From Methanothrix thermoacetophila PT (lineage in GTDB: Archaea; Halobacteriota; Methanosarcinia; Methanotrichales; Methanotrichaceae), in the NCBI RefSeq assembly GCF_000014945.1, contig NC_008553.1:1302001-1366000 (forward strand): a stretch of 64,000 nt of DNA, given 5' to 3'. Position numbers and translations under genes: made by a program. The notes beneath the pieces are model-generated. The model made no database searches, was not told the DNA's origin, and saw nothing but the letters and a program-made list of their open reading frames with translations. Positions 42,955-54,504 of the stretch are shown one piece after another; position 1 is the stretch's first letter, and each line of letters begins with the position of its first letter.

Positions 42955-44340
42955 TTATTTGAAGCTCTCGATATGTGAGACGCAGCTGGCCACCCTTCTG
43001 AACTGCTCGAGTATCATGTCTCCCGTCGCACCATCTGGCTCGAATCGTTCATCTGGATGAGACATGCATCGTGATGCCTCCTGAATGCTGTGATATCCAC
43101 CGGATCCATATGCAGCTATCATCGCAGCGCCCAGCATCTCTCCCTCCAGCACCCTCTGGGAGACCACCGGCAGGCCTGTTATATCCGCCTTGATCTGGTT
43201 CCAGAGCCTCGAGATCGACTGTGTTCCTGTCGTTCTTACTTCTTTAATCTGCACGCCCTTTTCCTTAAACCTGTCGATCACCATCCGCATCGCACATGCA
43301 CAGCCCTCCATGATCGCTCTTGATACCTCCGACAACCCGTGATTTAAGGAGATGTTGACCATTGCGCCCATAGCAGAGATGCTGTGGCGTTCATGAGAGA
43401 GATACGGCAGAAATATTAGACCGCCAGATCCAGGAGGTGCGATCTCTGCCTCTTCTGCCAGCTCCCAGGGATGTTTTGAGACGAGAGATGCCATCCACTC
43501 CATGCTCAGACCCGTCGTCGATAGCGAGGCTCCTGTGTGCCAGAGATTTTCATCAAGAGGATGTGGCGCAGTGTAGAACCCCTCGATCGGAGAATCCCAG
43601 CAGAGCTCGATTCCCTCAGATGTGCCGGCCTTGTCGCACACAACTCCCTTCTCGAAAGATGCAGTCGCGAGGATCGCCTCCACGAAGTCGGGCGCGCCCG
43701 CGAAGACCGGAATGCCCCCACGCAGCCCTGTCATATCCAGGACATCTGGCTCTGTGTAGCCTATCAGCTCCCCCATCACCCGATGCTCCGGGAACATATT
43801 GGGATCGAGAGCAGCTGCATCGATCTCCTCATCACTCCAGGGGAGGATCTCCTTTGAGGCTACTGATGCTATTAAAGAGCCGGTGAGCTTCCATGCGACA
43901 TAGTCCATCGGCTGGGCCACCTTTCTCAACCGTGCGAAGATCTCATGTTTGTGGTTTCGGAGCCACATCGTCTGCGGAACGTACCACGATGGCTGCACAT
44001 CTCTTCCAAGGAGATCTGAGAGGATAGATGCCTCTCTCTCTGCCCTTCTGTTCATCCAGAGCACAGAGGGCGCGACCGGCTCCATGGACGCGCCGAGAAA
44101 TACCGGAGAGGGGCCGTGACCACCGATCGATATTCCCGAGATCTCGGGTGGTGGTTTCAGCTCACGGAGCGCCTCGCAGAGCGCGAGCCAGAAGGCCTCC
44201 GGGTTCATCTCCACAAAACTCTCATAGCTCCTGAACTGCCTGTACCGGTTTACAGCGCTTCTCACCAGATCTCCATCATGTGTGAACAGCCCCGCCTTGA
44301 CAGAGGTGGTGCCTATATCGATGCCCAGATACATATTCAC
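42955..44340 (-). CDS. FGGY-family carbohydrate kinase
   Basis: 461 residues. N-terminal phosphate-1 loop LGIDIGTTSVKAGLF and ISIGGHGPSPVFL; the C-terminal half has an adenosine-binding region (MEGCACAMRMVIDRFKEKG, then RTTGTQSISRLWNQIKADITGLPV, and GEMLGAAMIAAYGSGGY). This is the FGGY fold of xylulokinase, gluconokinase and glycerol kinase. Substrate is not decided by sequence here; a pentulose or related sugar is plausible. ATG at 44334 is an alternative start two codons in. Monocistronic. Confidence 0.85.
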   Translation of the reverse strand: MNMYLGIDIGTTSVKAGLFTHDGDLVRSAVNRYRQFRSYESFVEMNPEAFWLALCEALRELKPPPEISGISIGGHGPSPVFLGASMEPVAPSVLWMNRRAEREASILSDLLGRDVQPSWYVPQTMWLRNHKHEIFARLRKVAQPMDYVAWKLTGSLIASVASKEILPWSDEEIDAAALDPNMFPEHRVMGELIGYTEPDVLDMTGLRGGIPVFAGAPDFVEAILATASFEKGVVCDKAGTSEGIELCWDSPIEGFYTAPHPLDENLWHTGASLSTTGLSMEWMASLVSKHPWELAEEAEIAPPGSGGLIFLPYLSHERHSISAMGAMVNISLNHGLSEVSRAIMEGCACAMRMVIDRFKEKGVQIKEVRTTGTQSISRLWNQIKADITGLPVVSQRVLEGEMLGAAMIAAYGSGGYHSIQEASRCMSHPDERFEPDGATGDMILEQFRRVASCVSHIESFK

Positions 44341-44438
44341 ACCTACAATTTACCGCAGAGGCGTTGGTCCGGCCATGCGTCCGTGACGAATGTGAGATTC
44401 CCGCAGAGGCTTGCATGAGCGAGACTGCAAATAAAGAT

Positions 44439-47400
44439 TCACACAAAATCCGCGAGGCCAGTCTGCTTCACCTTATCCGATCTGAATAGCGATTCTATCT
44501 CCATTTGGATCAGCTCGAGCCGCTGGCGCGTATAGCTCGACACGCCGTACTCCTCCGCGACCTTCATCGAGACCTCGAGGTATTTTCTGACGCTGCCCTC
44601 ATGGACTGTGAGCACAAGCCTCCCACCACACTTCGGGCAGCTCTCGCTGAGCGGAGGCCTCCTGTACTTCGCGTTGCATTTCACGCAGCGCACACTCTGG
44701 CGCGAGAACGCCCGTAGGTTTCCCATCAGATCCGGCAGGAAATGAGAGTTTATCACACGCTCAGCCACATCAGTCGCATCAACAGCTCTAATCAGTTTGG
44801 CGAGCTCCAGCTGGGATTTCATTTTGTCTATCATCGTCTCAAGGGTCTTGTAGGAGCTGTTTCTCGGACCACCTGCGATATCATCTGTATCGTGGGTGAA
44901 GCCGAAGCCACAGTACTGCCCTTCGCTTCCAAGCCGCTTTGAGACGAGATCTATCAACCCCTCAACATCCTTCGGGTTTGCATTCCTCAAAGTCGCCTCA
45001 TAGAACTCAAGAGGGTAAATGAAAGATAGATCGAGGTTGTGGGCCTCCTTGTCGACCTCTGCGGGGTTAATTCTTGTTGTCAGGACGAGAGGCGCGTCCA
45101 TCTTCCCACCCCTCTTCTCCGGCAGGTAGGATCTGGAGAAGTTCAGCAGCGCGTCCATCAGCAGCATCACGCAGTCCTCATCGCCATCACAGTTTCTCCT
45201 CTTGGCTGCGTGGAAATAGGGATGTGCGTATCCAGCACTCGCCCTCGTGAACCCTATGAGCCTGCAGAGAACTCCAGCGGATGTGTGCGGGGCCAGCCCG
45301 ATCATCAGTCTACCTATGAGATCCTCAGGTCTCTCCGCATTGTAGTATGGCTCAAGACCATAGAATTTAACGAGGAGATCATCTATAAACTTCGAGACCC
45401 TGAGAAGCCAGTCGCCAGCATTTCTGCAGAGCACGACGTCCTGGACCTTCAGCTCCAGGATCTGATCATCGCTCTCCAGAGGTTTTCCATGGATGTCGTG
45501 CGTGTACCCGAGATCGAGAAGAGCATCCACGCTGGTGCCGATCTCTCTGGGCCGGAAGTGCGTGAGAGGAAGATCTGTTAGATCATACCTTGATGTCCCG
45601 TCCTTGAAGATAAACACGCCGTGCTTTGCCCTCAACACCCCCTTCTCGAGCGGCTCCGGCGTGGAGTCCCTTGACGTCAGCCCCATGACGCCCCTGATGT
45701 TATCAACACGTTCCCCAAGGGATTCAAGAGCTCTTGCGAGAGTGCCTTTCACATCTATCCTCATCCGCGTGGCTGCGCTCGTCTCTGTGCCGCACCTGGG
45801 GCATTTATCGTCGGCACGCACCCCGCATGACAGACATGCACGCACACGCTCTGTATGGGCTCCACACTCGCATCTGAACGCAAACCCCTCCTTACCGCAG
45901 GACGGGCATCTCCTTCTTTCCACAACAACCTCTATGAATCCATGCTCTGCGGCCTCATTCACAAGACGGCTCTTTCCTCCTTCAGAGCCCGTGGGGAAGA
46001 GGACGTGCGGCGGAGGGCGCATCTCCCTCCTGTCCGATTTCTCCGGCCGTCCCATCCTGCATCCGATCCTGGTGGGCGCTCTCGCCCTTATTACGAGTCC
46101 AGAGAGCTGGTTGACGGCACTCAGCGCATTATCCGCATTAAGATCCTCTCTTCTCCAGCGCCTTCCGGTCTCATCCACGCCCAGGCAAAGTAGGAGCGGG
46201 AGTGCGTCCTCCACCACGATCATTCCATCTCTGACTTTGTGATGGACAAGCAGCTTCTCTAGGACCTCCTTCACATCCTCGCGCATATCCATGAGAAGCG
46301 CATCACCGTCGATTTCCCCATCAGAGGCTGCATCCGCAAGCAGATCCAGCTCATCCAGGGTTATATCGTGCCAGAGATATGTGTGATCGGGATGAAGCGG
46401 CACGCCGAAATCTCTCGAGAGCCGTATCGCCGTTCTTCCATCTACATGCTCCATTCCCGCCGGATCGCCGCCAGCCCTCCTGAACTCCTCAGCCCACCAC
46501 TCGAAGGTGTAGGATGCGGGCGCAAGCGGCCTGTTGTTCTCCATGAAATCACCGAAGCTGACCAGGATCTCGCCGAGGTCTATGATCTTTGAGATATTCC
46601 TCCTCAGAGCCTCAGGGCTTGATATCCACGGAAACGATGACGGATCGTCTATGCGCACAACATCGCCATTCGTCAGCCGTACAGTGGGACCCTCGATGGA
46701 GCTCACCGGAGCTACGGCGGCAGCCTTGCCTGGCTGCTCGACCTTGATCTGGGTTCCGGGGGCAAGGAACTGGTTGAGCACCATCATCGTGGCCGGATTT
46801 ATGCCGGCTGCTGCGAGACCTGTGTTTCTGGATCTCCCGTAACGAAGCCTGAATCCTCCGGGCCTGGATGGATGGGAGAAGACCGGCCTGCCCGCTATCA
46901 GATCCCTTAGAAACTTCCCGCTCGATCCCCCACCATCCTTCTTCTCCCCGCCAAGCACGTCCAGCCACCCCCAGCCATCTATTCCGAGCTTTGAGACATG
47001 CTTCTTTATCTTCGGGCGCTTCAGCGCGATGCCCTCTGCGGAGACGAGCGCGATGCCCCCGCGAACCCTGTTCGTCTCAACTCTGGGAAGATCACGGTAG
47101 CCGGAGACCTCCTCCTCCTCTGTGGGCTCGCCATCTATGCACACAGGACAGTTTCTGATTATCGTTCTTATCTCATCATCAGATGGTGTGTACTGGAGGT
47201 GCTGGAGGCGCTTGTATAGCCCGATCTCCTCGACGTACCTCTCTATCTCCTCATCTGTGGGTTTGTAGGGAGCGATGCCCATGCTCCGCCTGACGTAATC
47301 CGCGACAAGCACTGAGAGCGCCTGGGCGGTTCCGCCTGCTGACCTTATCGGGCCTGCGTAGTACACCTTCAGATACTCGCTACCGTCGTCGTTCTTTCCC

Positions 47401-47768
47401 AAACCGACCCTGGCTATGCCCTCGATCGGTGCTGCCACCACCCCCTCAGTCAGGAGCGCCACAGAGGTCCTTATGGCCATATCGATGGCATCGAGCCTGC
47501 TCGCGCCTTTACCCAGACGCCCCTCTGCGAAATCCCTGCCGATGGCGAGCGCTGCCTCCTCCCTGCTGAGCCCCTGCACCTCGAACTCCCTGATCCTCTC
47601 TGCAACTCCTGGTATGGAGACGAGCTTCTCGACCCGCTCTGCCAGGTCGACAGCTATGGGTATCTCCACATCTGTCTCTGGGTCAAGACCTTTCGATCTC
47701 GCCCTCCGAGCGATCTCCATCTCCTCTCTCAAACCGCGCTCAAGACGCTCGAAGTACTCAGCGCTCAA
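44439..47768 (-). CDS. polC: DNA polymerase D (PolD) large catalytic subunit DP2
   Basis: 1109 residues, normal for DP2 without inteins. It is the polymerase subunit of the euryarchaeal replicative PolD. Conserved blocks: [27 protein letters not shown] near residue 130, [25 protein letters not shown], and [24 protein letters not shown]. Zinc sites appear in the middle ([31 protein letters not shown]) and C-terminus ([16 protein letters not shown]). The small exonuclease subunit is not in the window. The upstream DUF296 gene overlaps by 4 bp. Confidence 0.97.
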
Positions 47769-48172
47769 CTCCGCCTCCAGAGAAACAGACCCGTCACAGG
47801 ATCATAATCCCTGACATGGGCCTTTTCCTCGAGATCTGTGATGTGAAGCTCGGCAGCAAAGATCCTCCCGCCGAGAAGATGACCACCGATGAGATTGTAA
47901 TTCTCATCTGCGAGCACTATGTGCGCATGGATGAATCTCTCTCCATCTTTCAAAGAGATATTTCCCGTGCAGGATGCTATCTCGTATGCGCCCTCAAAGC
48001 TGCGCTTCCTGTACACCTTCTCTGTCTGATCGTAGTAAGCAAGATTGGCGGAGGAGAGAGCTCCTATGACACTGAAGAAGCCGGAATCTATGGATCGGTC
48101 TGCAGCCACCCCTCTTATAGCATCCATTATGTCAGAGCCATACTCCAGCCCCACCATCATCATCTTCGGCAT
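47765..48172 (-). CDS. PPC/DUF296 domain protein
   Basis: 135 residues forming a single PPC (DUF296) domain: [36 protein letters not shown], then [31 protein letters not shown] with the conserved HAH and GGHL metal-binding histidines. Archaeal and bacterial PPC proteins form trimers and are thought to bind DNA or a small ligand; no reaction is known. Its stop overlaps the polD large-subunit start, so the two are translated together. Confidence 0.88.
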
Positions 48173-48292
48173 GTACAGCCCCCTGGAGCCTCATCGCATC
48201 GACTGCTTTAGTCCAAGCTCATTGAGGTACCCAAAACTTTTTTTTGAACTGTTATGGACTTTACGGATCTGCCGCCGCCCTTCTACTCTCTC

Positions 48293-49291
48293 TTAACAGA
48301 GTCTGATGCCGCCCGTTCTCAGACCGCTCTCGACTATCCTGCCGATGACCTTCGAGCCCGGACCCATGATCCTGCATGCGTCATCCGCCTGCTCCTCAGG
48401 AAGCACCACGACGAACCCCATGCCCATGTTGAACGTTCTGTACATCTCCACATCATCCACTCCCCCAAGCTCCTGCAGGAATTTGAATACAGGATGTGGC
48501 TCGATGGGGTCTGTTATCTCGAAACCGAGATCTGTTATGCGGTGGAGCTTGAGGAGCCCGCTGCCTGTTATATGTGCAAGGCCATGAACATCGCATCTCT
48601 GGAGAAGCTCCAGAACCTCGATGTATATCCTGGTTGGGGTCAGCAGGATCTCGCCTATGCTTCTGGAGTCGCCCGGCATCTTATCGAAGTATGTGTATCC
48701 AGAGCTCTCGATTATCCTCCTGGCGAGCGTGTAACCGTTGCTGTGCAGCCCTGTGCTCGGCACTCCCACTACAGCATCACCGATGCGGACCTTCTCGCCG
48801 GTGATCACTTTCTCCTTCTTCACATAGCCTATGGCTGTGCCTGCCAGATCCAATCCCCGGATCATCTCAGGCAGCGATGCAGTCTCCCCGCCGACTATGC
48901 TGATGTTGGAGATCTCAGCGCCCTTCTGCAGACCCACGGCTATCTGCTCAGAGACCTCGGGATCGACCCTCTCCACAGCGAGGTAATCCACGAAAGCCAG
49001 CGGCTCGGCACCTATTGCGAGGAGGTCGTTCACGTTCATGGCGATGCAGTCTATTCCGATGGTGTCCCATTTCCTCATGGCATTTGCGATCAGGATCTTG
49101 CTCCCAACGCCATCGGTCGTCATCGCTATCGCGAACTCGCCCATGTCGATCAGGCCAGCATAATGCCCTATGCCTGTCAGAGGCGCACCGAAACCCTTTC
49201 TGGAGAATGTGAGCCTGCGCCTCATCGCATCGATGGATCTGTTCTCCAGCTCGATATCGACGCCAGCATCAGAATAGGTCATGCCCTTCAT
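48293..49291 (-). CDS. purM: Phosphoribosylformylglycinamidine cyclo-ligase (AIR synthetase)
   Basis: 332 residues. Makes aminoimidazole ribotide from FGAM with ATP. Family marks: a TYSDAGVDIELENRSID start, GIGHYAGLIDMGEFAIAMTTDGVGSK, DCIAMNVNDLLAIGAEPLAFVDYLA, and HITGSGLLKL in the second domain. The ATG at 49291 is preceded by GGTGAT and overlaps the lysC stop by 4 bp; an ATG three codons in is possible. Coupled to aspartate kinase, an unusual metabolic pairing. Confidence 0.95.
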   Translation of the reverse strand: MKGMTYSDAGVDIELENRSIDAMRRRLTFSRKGFGAPLTGIGHYAGLIDMGEFAIAMTTDGVGSKILIANAMRKWDTIGIDCIAMNVNDLLAIGAEPLAFVDYLAVERVDPEVSEQIAVGLQKGAEISNISIVGGETASLPEMIRGLDLAGTAIGYVKKEKVITGEKVRIGDAVVGVPSTGLHSNGYTLARRIIESSGYTYFDKMPGDSRSIGEILLTPTRIYIEVLELLQRCDVHGLAHITGSGLLKLHRITDLGFEITDPIEPHPVFKFLQELGGVDDVEMYRTFNMGMGFVVVLPEEQADDACRIMGPGSKVIGRIVESGLRTGGIRLC

Positions 49292-50685
49292 GCGCGATCA
49301 CCATTGAGCCTGAACTCCCTGTGGATCTTCTGTACAGCCCGCTTTCCATCCTTTGCTGCGACGACAAATGATATGTTGTGCTCGCTCGATCCCTGGCTGA
49401 TCATCCTCACATTTATCCCTGCCCTTCCCATGGCGCTGAAGAGACGGCCAGCTACACCAGGGGTGCCTGCCATGCCAGAGCCGACGACTGCGACGACACA
49501 GACGTCCTTGTTGTGAGAGATGCCCCTAACAATCTCCCTGGGAAGATCCCGTCTCAGAGCCTCCTCTGCTTTGTCGAGATCCTTCTCCTCCACCACCATC
49601 GATATGTTCGCCTCTGATGATCCCTGGCTGATCATGATTATGTTCACTCCAGCATTTGCCAGAGCCGAAAACACCCTGGCCGCGACTCCAGGGGTGCCGA
49701 TCATCTCCGCACCAGAGACATTGAGCAGCGCAACATTTGTGGAGAGGCTCACCGCCTTTATGACCCCGTCCTTCAACTCCTCCTCCTGGACTATCTGCGT
49801 TCCTGGGCTCTCAGGGTCGAATGTGCACTTCACCCTTACAGGTATGCCCTTCCGTATCGCCGGCTCAATCGCCCTTGGGTGAAGTACCTTCGCTCCGAAG
49901 AAGGAGAGCTCCATCGCCTCTATGTATGATATCGTGGGGATGGTCTTCGCAGACGGATCTATCTTGGGATCTGCCGTCAGCACCCCGGATGTCTCCTTCC
50001 AGAACCAGATCTCATCCGCGTCTATCGCAGCTCCGATAATCGATGCTGAGAAGTCAGAGCCGCCACGCCCAAGGGTTGTTATTATGCCGTTCTCGTCCAT
50101 TGCTATGAAGCCGGTGACAACAGGTATGCCCTTTATGGGCAGCAACTTCTTCGCTATGAGGGAATAGCTCTTCTCGAGAGGCTTCGCATTCCCGTAATCG
50201 CTGTTTGTGATTATCCCCACTTCCCCACCTGTGTAGTACCTTGACTCAATTCCCATGTCCCTGAAGACCCCTGAAAGTATCGGGGCCGAGAGCTGCTCGC
50301 CAAAGCTTGAGATGTAATCTATGGATCTAGGTGTGAGCTCTCCAAGATAGCATATCCCAACGTAGGCCTTCTCGAGGGTATCGATCTTCTTGCGTATGTC
50401 TGATCGGATCTCATCCCGTATTGCTTCATCAGATATTGCATCTGTGATCGCCTGCTCATGCTTCTCAGCAAGCCTCATGATGAAATCATCGACATCAGAG
50501 ACCCTTCCATACTTAGCAGAGGATCTAGCACATTCCAGCAGATCATCGGTGACGCCCTGGAGGGCAGAGGTCACCACCACGATCTCATTGCCTGAGCTGA
50601 ATCCCCTCACAAGCTCCCCTACGTTTCTGAGCCGCCTGCCATCAGCTACAGAAACCCCACCGAACTTCATTACTAAGCGTGCCAT
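49288..50685 (-). CDS. lysC: Aspartate kinase
   Basis: 465 residues from the ATG at 50685 (GGAGGG site). First step of the aspartate family (lysine, threonine, methionine). Kinase motifs: VMKFGGVSVADG at the N-terminus, VVTSALQGVTDDLL, and TTLGRGGSDFSASIIGAAI. Two ACT domains at the C-terminus (GVAARVFSALANAGVNIIMISQGSSEANISM and the related GVAGRLFSAMGRAGINVRMISQG) give allosteric control by end products. Overlaps purM by 4 bp. Confidence 0.95.
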   Translation of the reverse strand: MARLVMKFGGVSVADGRRLRNVGELVRGFSSGNEIVVVTSALQGVTDDLLECARSSAKYGRVSDVDDFIMRLAEKHEQAITDAISDEAIRDEIRSDIRKKIDTLEKAYVGICYLGELTPRSIDYISSFGEQLSAPILSGVFRDMGIESRYYTGGEVGIITNSDYGNAKPLEKSYSLIAKKLLPIKGIPVVTGFIAMDENGIITTLGRGGSDFSASIIGAAIDADEIWFWKETSGVLTADPKIDPSAKTIPTISYIEAMELSFFGAKVLHPRAIEPAIRKGIPVRVKCTFDPESPGTQIVQEEELKDGVIKAVSLSTNVALLNVSGAEMIGTPGVAARVFSALANAGVNIIMISQGSSEANISMVVEEKDLDKAEEALRRDLPREIVRGISHNKDVCVVAVVGSGMAGTPGVAGRLFSAMGRAGINVRMISQGSSEHNISFVVAAKDGKRAVQKIHREFRLNGDRA

Positions 50686-50715
50686 CTGGAACCCTCCCCC
50701 ATACCAGCCATACAA

Positions 50716-50725
50716 CAATATAAGC
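50716..50725 (-). promoter_or_regulatory. TATA box of the lysC-purM operon
   Basis: Read on the minus strand as GCTTATATTG, about 35 bp before the lysC ATG. A family A element begins 17-19 bp further upstream. Confidence 0.5.
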
Positions 50726-50742
50726 TTTAGGATAATAAGCTG

Positions 50743-50831
50743 GGACCTGCCCGGATAAGAGCTAAGGCCAGCGATTTGGGCCTTACTGCTTTTGGATGCC
50801 TGAGACGCTTAATCCTTATTCGGACATGTCC
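50743..50831. repeat. Family A inverted-repeat element
   Basis: 89 bp, ends GGACCTGCCCGGATAAG and CTTATTCGGACATGTCC. Flanks ATAAGCTG (50735-50742) and ATAAGCAG (50832-50839) match at 7 of 8 bases. Followed closely by another copy. Confidence 0.8.
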
Positions 50832-50841
50832 ATAAGCAGGG

Positions 50842-50928
50842 AAAACCTGTCTGAATAAGAGATGTGACAGGAATCCGGGCCTTGCTGCCTTTTGATGTAT
50901 TAGGGACTCAATCCCCAATCAGACAGAT
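50842..50928. repeat. Family A element, diverged
   Basis: AAACCTGTCTGAATAAGAG at the left; TCAATCCCCAATCAGACAG at the right; core GGAATCCGGGCCTTGCTGCC resembles other copies. No clear target duplication. Confidence 0.6.
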
Positions 50929-50944
50929 CTCAGTATGCCATAAA

Positions 50945-51150
50945 CGCTTGCATATCCATTTGACGACCTGGCCAGGAGCGGCGCTGTACTCTATTCCTGG
51001 CAAATGAATGTGCACTTCCAGCAACAATCCTGCGCGGACTCCAAGTTGCTAGACAACCAAGTTACTGGATAAATAAGGCGGAGGCGATGTCATCCCGATA
51101 CAGATCAATGTCAACCAAGTTGGTATAAAGTTGCTAGATAAATAAGAGCG
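50945..51150. repeat. Degenerate, enlarged family B element
   Basis: Left CGCTTGCATATCCATTTGACGACCTGG and right AAATAAGAGCG match family B ends, with the inner GAATGAATGTGC and CCAAGTTGCTAGA blocks. At about 206 bp it is longer than the 124-bp copies, partly because an AAGTTGCTAG(A)-ATAA segment occurs two or three times. No target duplication seen. Confidence 0.5.
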
Positions 51151-51278
51151 AACGCCTAAAAAGCGACCGCCGAGTACTTTCAGTTCAGCATCTGCAAAAC
51201 AGCTCAGCGATCTGCGGCGTCTGAGTCATAGCCATGACATTGGAGACGGTAACCGGTAACGGTTGAGGTGCCACAGAA

Positions 51279-54200
51279 TCAAAGTGCCCTGTAGCGCACC
51301 TCCCTATGGTACTCGTCCAGCGCTTTTATCGTCAGCTCCCCTCTCAAAGCCTTCTCGATCGCCTCAGCTGCAGCTTTGGCCGCCTGGACTGTTGTTATGT
51401 ACGGAACATGGTAGTCGACAGCACTCCTCCGTATCTGGAAGCCATCCTTCACGGACTGCTTTGTCGTGGGCGTGTTTATTATCAGCTTCACCTCGCCCCT
51501 CCTGATGTAATCCAGAACATTCGGGCTTCCGTGGTAAATCTTCCTGACGCGTTCCGCAGGCACACCCGATCCTCTCAGGTACCCGGATGTGCCGTCGGTC
51601 GCTATTATCTTAAGACCGGCGTTGACGAACCTCCTGGCAACTTCTGCAATCTCTGCCTTGTCCTCGTCTCTCACAGAGATGAAGACTATGCCATCGAGCG
51701 GCAGGTTGTTCTCAGCGCTCATCTCGGCCTTGAAGAACGAGAGACCCATGTTGTAATCGATTCCCATGACCTCTCCTGTGGATCGCATTTCAGGACCAAG
51801 GAGAACATCTGCGCCTGGGAGCTTGTCAAACGGCAGGAGCACCTCCTTGACAGCCACATACGGTATCTCTGGCTCGACGTTGAGATTCATCTCTCTCAGG
51901 GTATTTCCCGCCATGACCTTTGCAGCGATCTTTGCCAGGGGCAGCCCCACGGCCTTCGATACAAACGGTATAGTCCTGGATGATCTCGGATTCGCCTCGA
52001 GGACGTAAACGATACCATCCTTGTAGGCCATCTGAATGTTGATGATTCCTTTGACATCGAGCGCCAGAGCTATGCGCCTGACATAATCCTTCACAGTCGC
52101 GATGACATCCTCTGGAAGCGTCTGTGGTGGGATCATGCATGCGCTGTCACCCGAGTGGATACCTGCTTCCTCTATGTGCTCCATGATTGCGCCAATGAGA
52201 ACATCACGCCCATCAGATACCGCATCCACATCTATCTCAACAGCATTCTGGAGGAAATCATCTATGAGCACAGGATGCTCATGGGATACGCGCACAGCCT
52301 CACGCATGTATAGCTCAAGCCCGGACTCGTCGTAGACGATCTCCATCGCCCTGCCACCGAGGACATAGCTCGGCCTGACCAGGACAGGGTAACCGATCTC
52401 CTTCGCGACCCTCTTCGCCTCCTCAGGCGAGTACGCTATCCCTGCCTTGGGCTGCGGTATGCCCAGCTTGTTCAGAAGCTTGTTGAAGCGCTCCCTGTCC
52501 TCTGCGATATCTATGCTGTCTGGAGATGTTCCCAGGATGACGGTCTTCAGACCACGCCGCTTTAGTTCTTTCTCCAGAGGGACTGCGAGATTCACAGCTG
52601 TCTGACCACCGAACTGTACCATCACTCCCCAGTATCTCTCCTTCTCGATTACGTTCATCACGTCCTCAAGGGTGACCGGCTCGAAGAAGAGCTTGTCAGA
52701 CGTGTCGTAATCTGTGGAGACGGTCTCAGGGTTGTTGTTGATTATGTGAGCCTCGATCCCCATCTCCCTGAGGGCTGTGACTGCATGGACAGTGCAGTAA
52801 TCGAACTCTATGCCCTGGCCGATTCTTATCGGACCTGAGCCCAGGATCAGGACCTTTTTATTATCCGAGGGATTCAGCTCGCACTCCTCATCATACGTCG
52901 AGTAATAGTACGGAGTCGATGCCGCGAACTCAGCTGCGCACGTATCCACCATCTTGTATGTAGGTATTATGCCCAGAGATAGTCTGTAGTCCGTGACCTC
53001 CTCTCTGCTCAACCCCACAAGCTCTGCGATCCTGCTATCCAGGAACCCCATCTTCTTGGCACGCCTGAGCCTGTCAGGGGTCAAGCCATTTTTCAGCTCG
53101 TCCTCCATCCGGATTATGTTCTGGATCCTCTCTATGAAGTACGGATCGATCATGCTAAGCTGCGAGATCTCCTCCACCGAGAAACCGCGCCTGAGCGCCT
53201 GGTATATCGCAAAGAGCCTCTCGTCAGTAGGTGTCCTGAGCAGCTCCCTGACATCGTCATCTGTCCAGGGAACGTACTTGCCATTGTATCCCAGATCTAT
53301 ATCGATGTCGAGAGACCTGATGGCCTTCATGAGCGCCTCCTCATAGCTCCTGCCTATGGCCATCACCTCTCCCGTTGACTTCATCGATGTCGTGAGAGTT
53401 CTATCGGCTTTGACGAACTTGTCGAATGGCCATCTAGGTATCTTTATGACAACGTAATCCACAGTAGGCTCGAATGATGCCGGCGTCTCCTTCGTCACAT
53501 CATTTCTGATCTCGTCGAGCGTGAGACCGATGGCTATCTTTGCAGTGACGCGTGCTATCGGATAGCCGGTGGCCTTTGATGCCAGAGCTGAGGATCTCGA
53601 GACGCGGGGGTTGACCTCGATGACCCTGTACTCGCCGTTTCTTACCGCGAACTGTATGTTGCATCCACCCTCGATACCCAGAGCTCTTATGATGTTTATC
53701 GCAGCAGATCTGAGCATCTGTATCTCATGATCCGAGAGCGTCTGTATGGGTGTGACAACTATCGACTCTCCTGTGTGGATCCCCATGGGATCCATGTTCT
53801 CCATGTTGCAGATGGTGATGCATGTATTGTTCGAGTCCCTCATCACCTCATATTCCACTTCTGTCCACCCTATGACGCTCTCCTCGAGGAGAACCTGATG
53901 TATGCGGGATCTCTTCAAACCCATCTCGCATATCCGCATGAGTTCTTCGTGCGTCCTCGCGACGCCTCCGCCGCTGCCTCCGAGGGTGTAAGCGGGCCGG
54001 ACAATCAGAGGAAGGCCGAGCTCCTTCATCGCCTCTTCCGCCTCCTCGAGGCTTGTGACCGCAATGCTCCTCGGCACCGGCTCTCCGATGCGCTCCATCG
54101 CCTTCTTGAAGAGATCCCTGTCCTCAGCCTCCTGGATCGATCTCACCTTAGTGCCGAGCACCTCAACACCGTATTTCTCCAGGACCCCCATCTCCGCGAG

Positions 54201-54503
54201 TTCGCTCGTTATGTTCAGGCCGGTCTGACCGCCTATTCCAGCTATTATGCCATCAGGGCGCTCCTTCTCTATGATCTTTGCAACAATCTCAGGAACCAGC
54301 GGCTCGATGTAGACCTTGTCCGCCATATCAGGGTCGGTCATTATTGTAGCAGGATTTGAGTTCACCAGAACGACCTCAACACCCTCCTCCCGGAGGGATT
54401 TGCATGCCTGCGACCCTGAGAAGTCAAACTCCGCTGCCTGTCCGATCTGAATGGGGCCTGAGCCTATCAGCAGGACCTTCTTGATGTCTGAGCGCTTCGG
54501 CAT
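51279..54503 (-). CDS. carB: Carbamoyl-phosphate synthase, large subunit
   Basis: 1074 residues, full length. Two homologous ATP-grasp halves: the first begins [20 protein letters not shown] and the second [21 protein letters not shown] near residue 550. A C-terminal methylglyoxal-synthase-like regulatory domain (residues ~930-1074, [18 protein letters not shown]) binds effectors. It makes carbamoyl phosphate for pyrimidine and arginine synthesis with ammonia from CarA. Starts 1 bp after the carA stop region, so the two are one operon. Confidence 0.97.
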   Translation of the reverse strand: MPKRSDIKKVLLIGSGPIQIGQAAEFDFSGSQACKSLREEGVEVVLVNSNPATIMTDPDMADKVYIEPLVPEIVAKIIEKERPDGIIAGIGGQTGLNITSELAEMGVLEKYGVEVLGTKVRSIQEAEDRDLFKKAMERIGEPVPRSIAVTSLEEAEEAMKELGLPLIVRPAYTLGGSGGGVARTHEELMRICEMGLKRSRIHQVLLEESVIGWTEVEYEVMRDSNNTCITICNMENMDPMGIHTGESIVVTPIQTLSDHEIQMLRSAAINIIRALGIEGGCNIQFAVRNGEYRVIEVNPRVSRSSALASKATGYPIARVTAKIAIGLTLDEIRNDVTKETPASFEPTVDYVVIKIPRWPFDKFVKADRTLTTSMKSTGEVMAIGRSYEEALMKAIRSLDIDIDLGYNGKYVPWTDDDVRELLRTPTDERLFAIYQALRRGFSVEEISQLSMIDPYFIERIQNIIRMEDELKNGLTPDRLRRAKKMGFLDSRIAELVGLSREEVTDYRLSLGIIPTYKMVDTCAAEFAASTPYYYSTYDEECELNPSDNKKVLILGSGPIRIGQGIEFDYCTVHAVTALREMGIEAHIINNNPETVSTDYDTSDKLFFEPVTLEDVMNVIEKERYWGVMVQFGGQTAVNLAVPLEKELKRRGLKTVILGTSPDSIDIAEDRERFNKLLNKLGIPQPKAGIAYSPEEAKRVAKEIGYPVLVRPSYVLGGRAMEIVYDESGLELYMREAVRVSHEHPVLIDDFLQNAVEIDVDAVSDGRDVLIGAIMEHIEEAGIHSGDSACMIPPQTLPEDVIATVKDYVRRIALALDVKGIINIQMAYKDGIVYVLEANPRSSRTIPFVSKAVGLPLAKIAAKVMAGNTLREMNLNVEPEIPYVAVKEVLLPFDKLPGADVLLGPEMRSTGEVMGIDYNMGLSFFKAEMSAENNLPLDGIVFISVRDEDKAEIAEVARRFVNAGLKIIATDGTSGYLRGSGVPAERVRKIYHGSPNVLDYIRRGEVKLIINTPTTKQSVKDGFQIRRSAVDYHVPYITTVQAAKAAAEAIEKALRGELTIKALDEYHREVRYRAL

Positions 54504-54504
54504 C

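Noticed and set aside
48254-49516. 420-residue plus-strand frame
   Set aside because: Lies opposite purM and the end of lysC, both certain. Its composition (many Arg, His, Cys) is that of an antisense frame.
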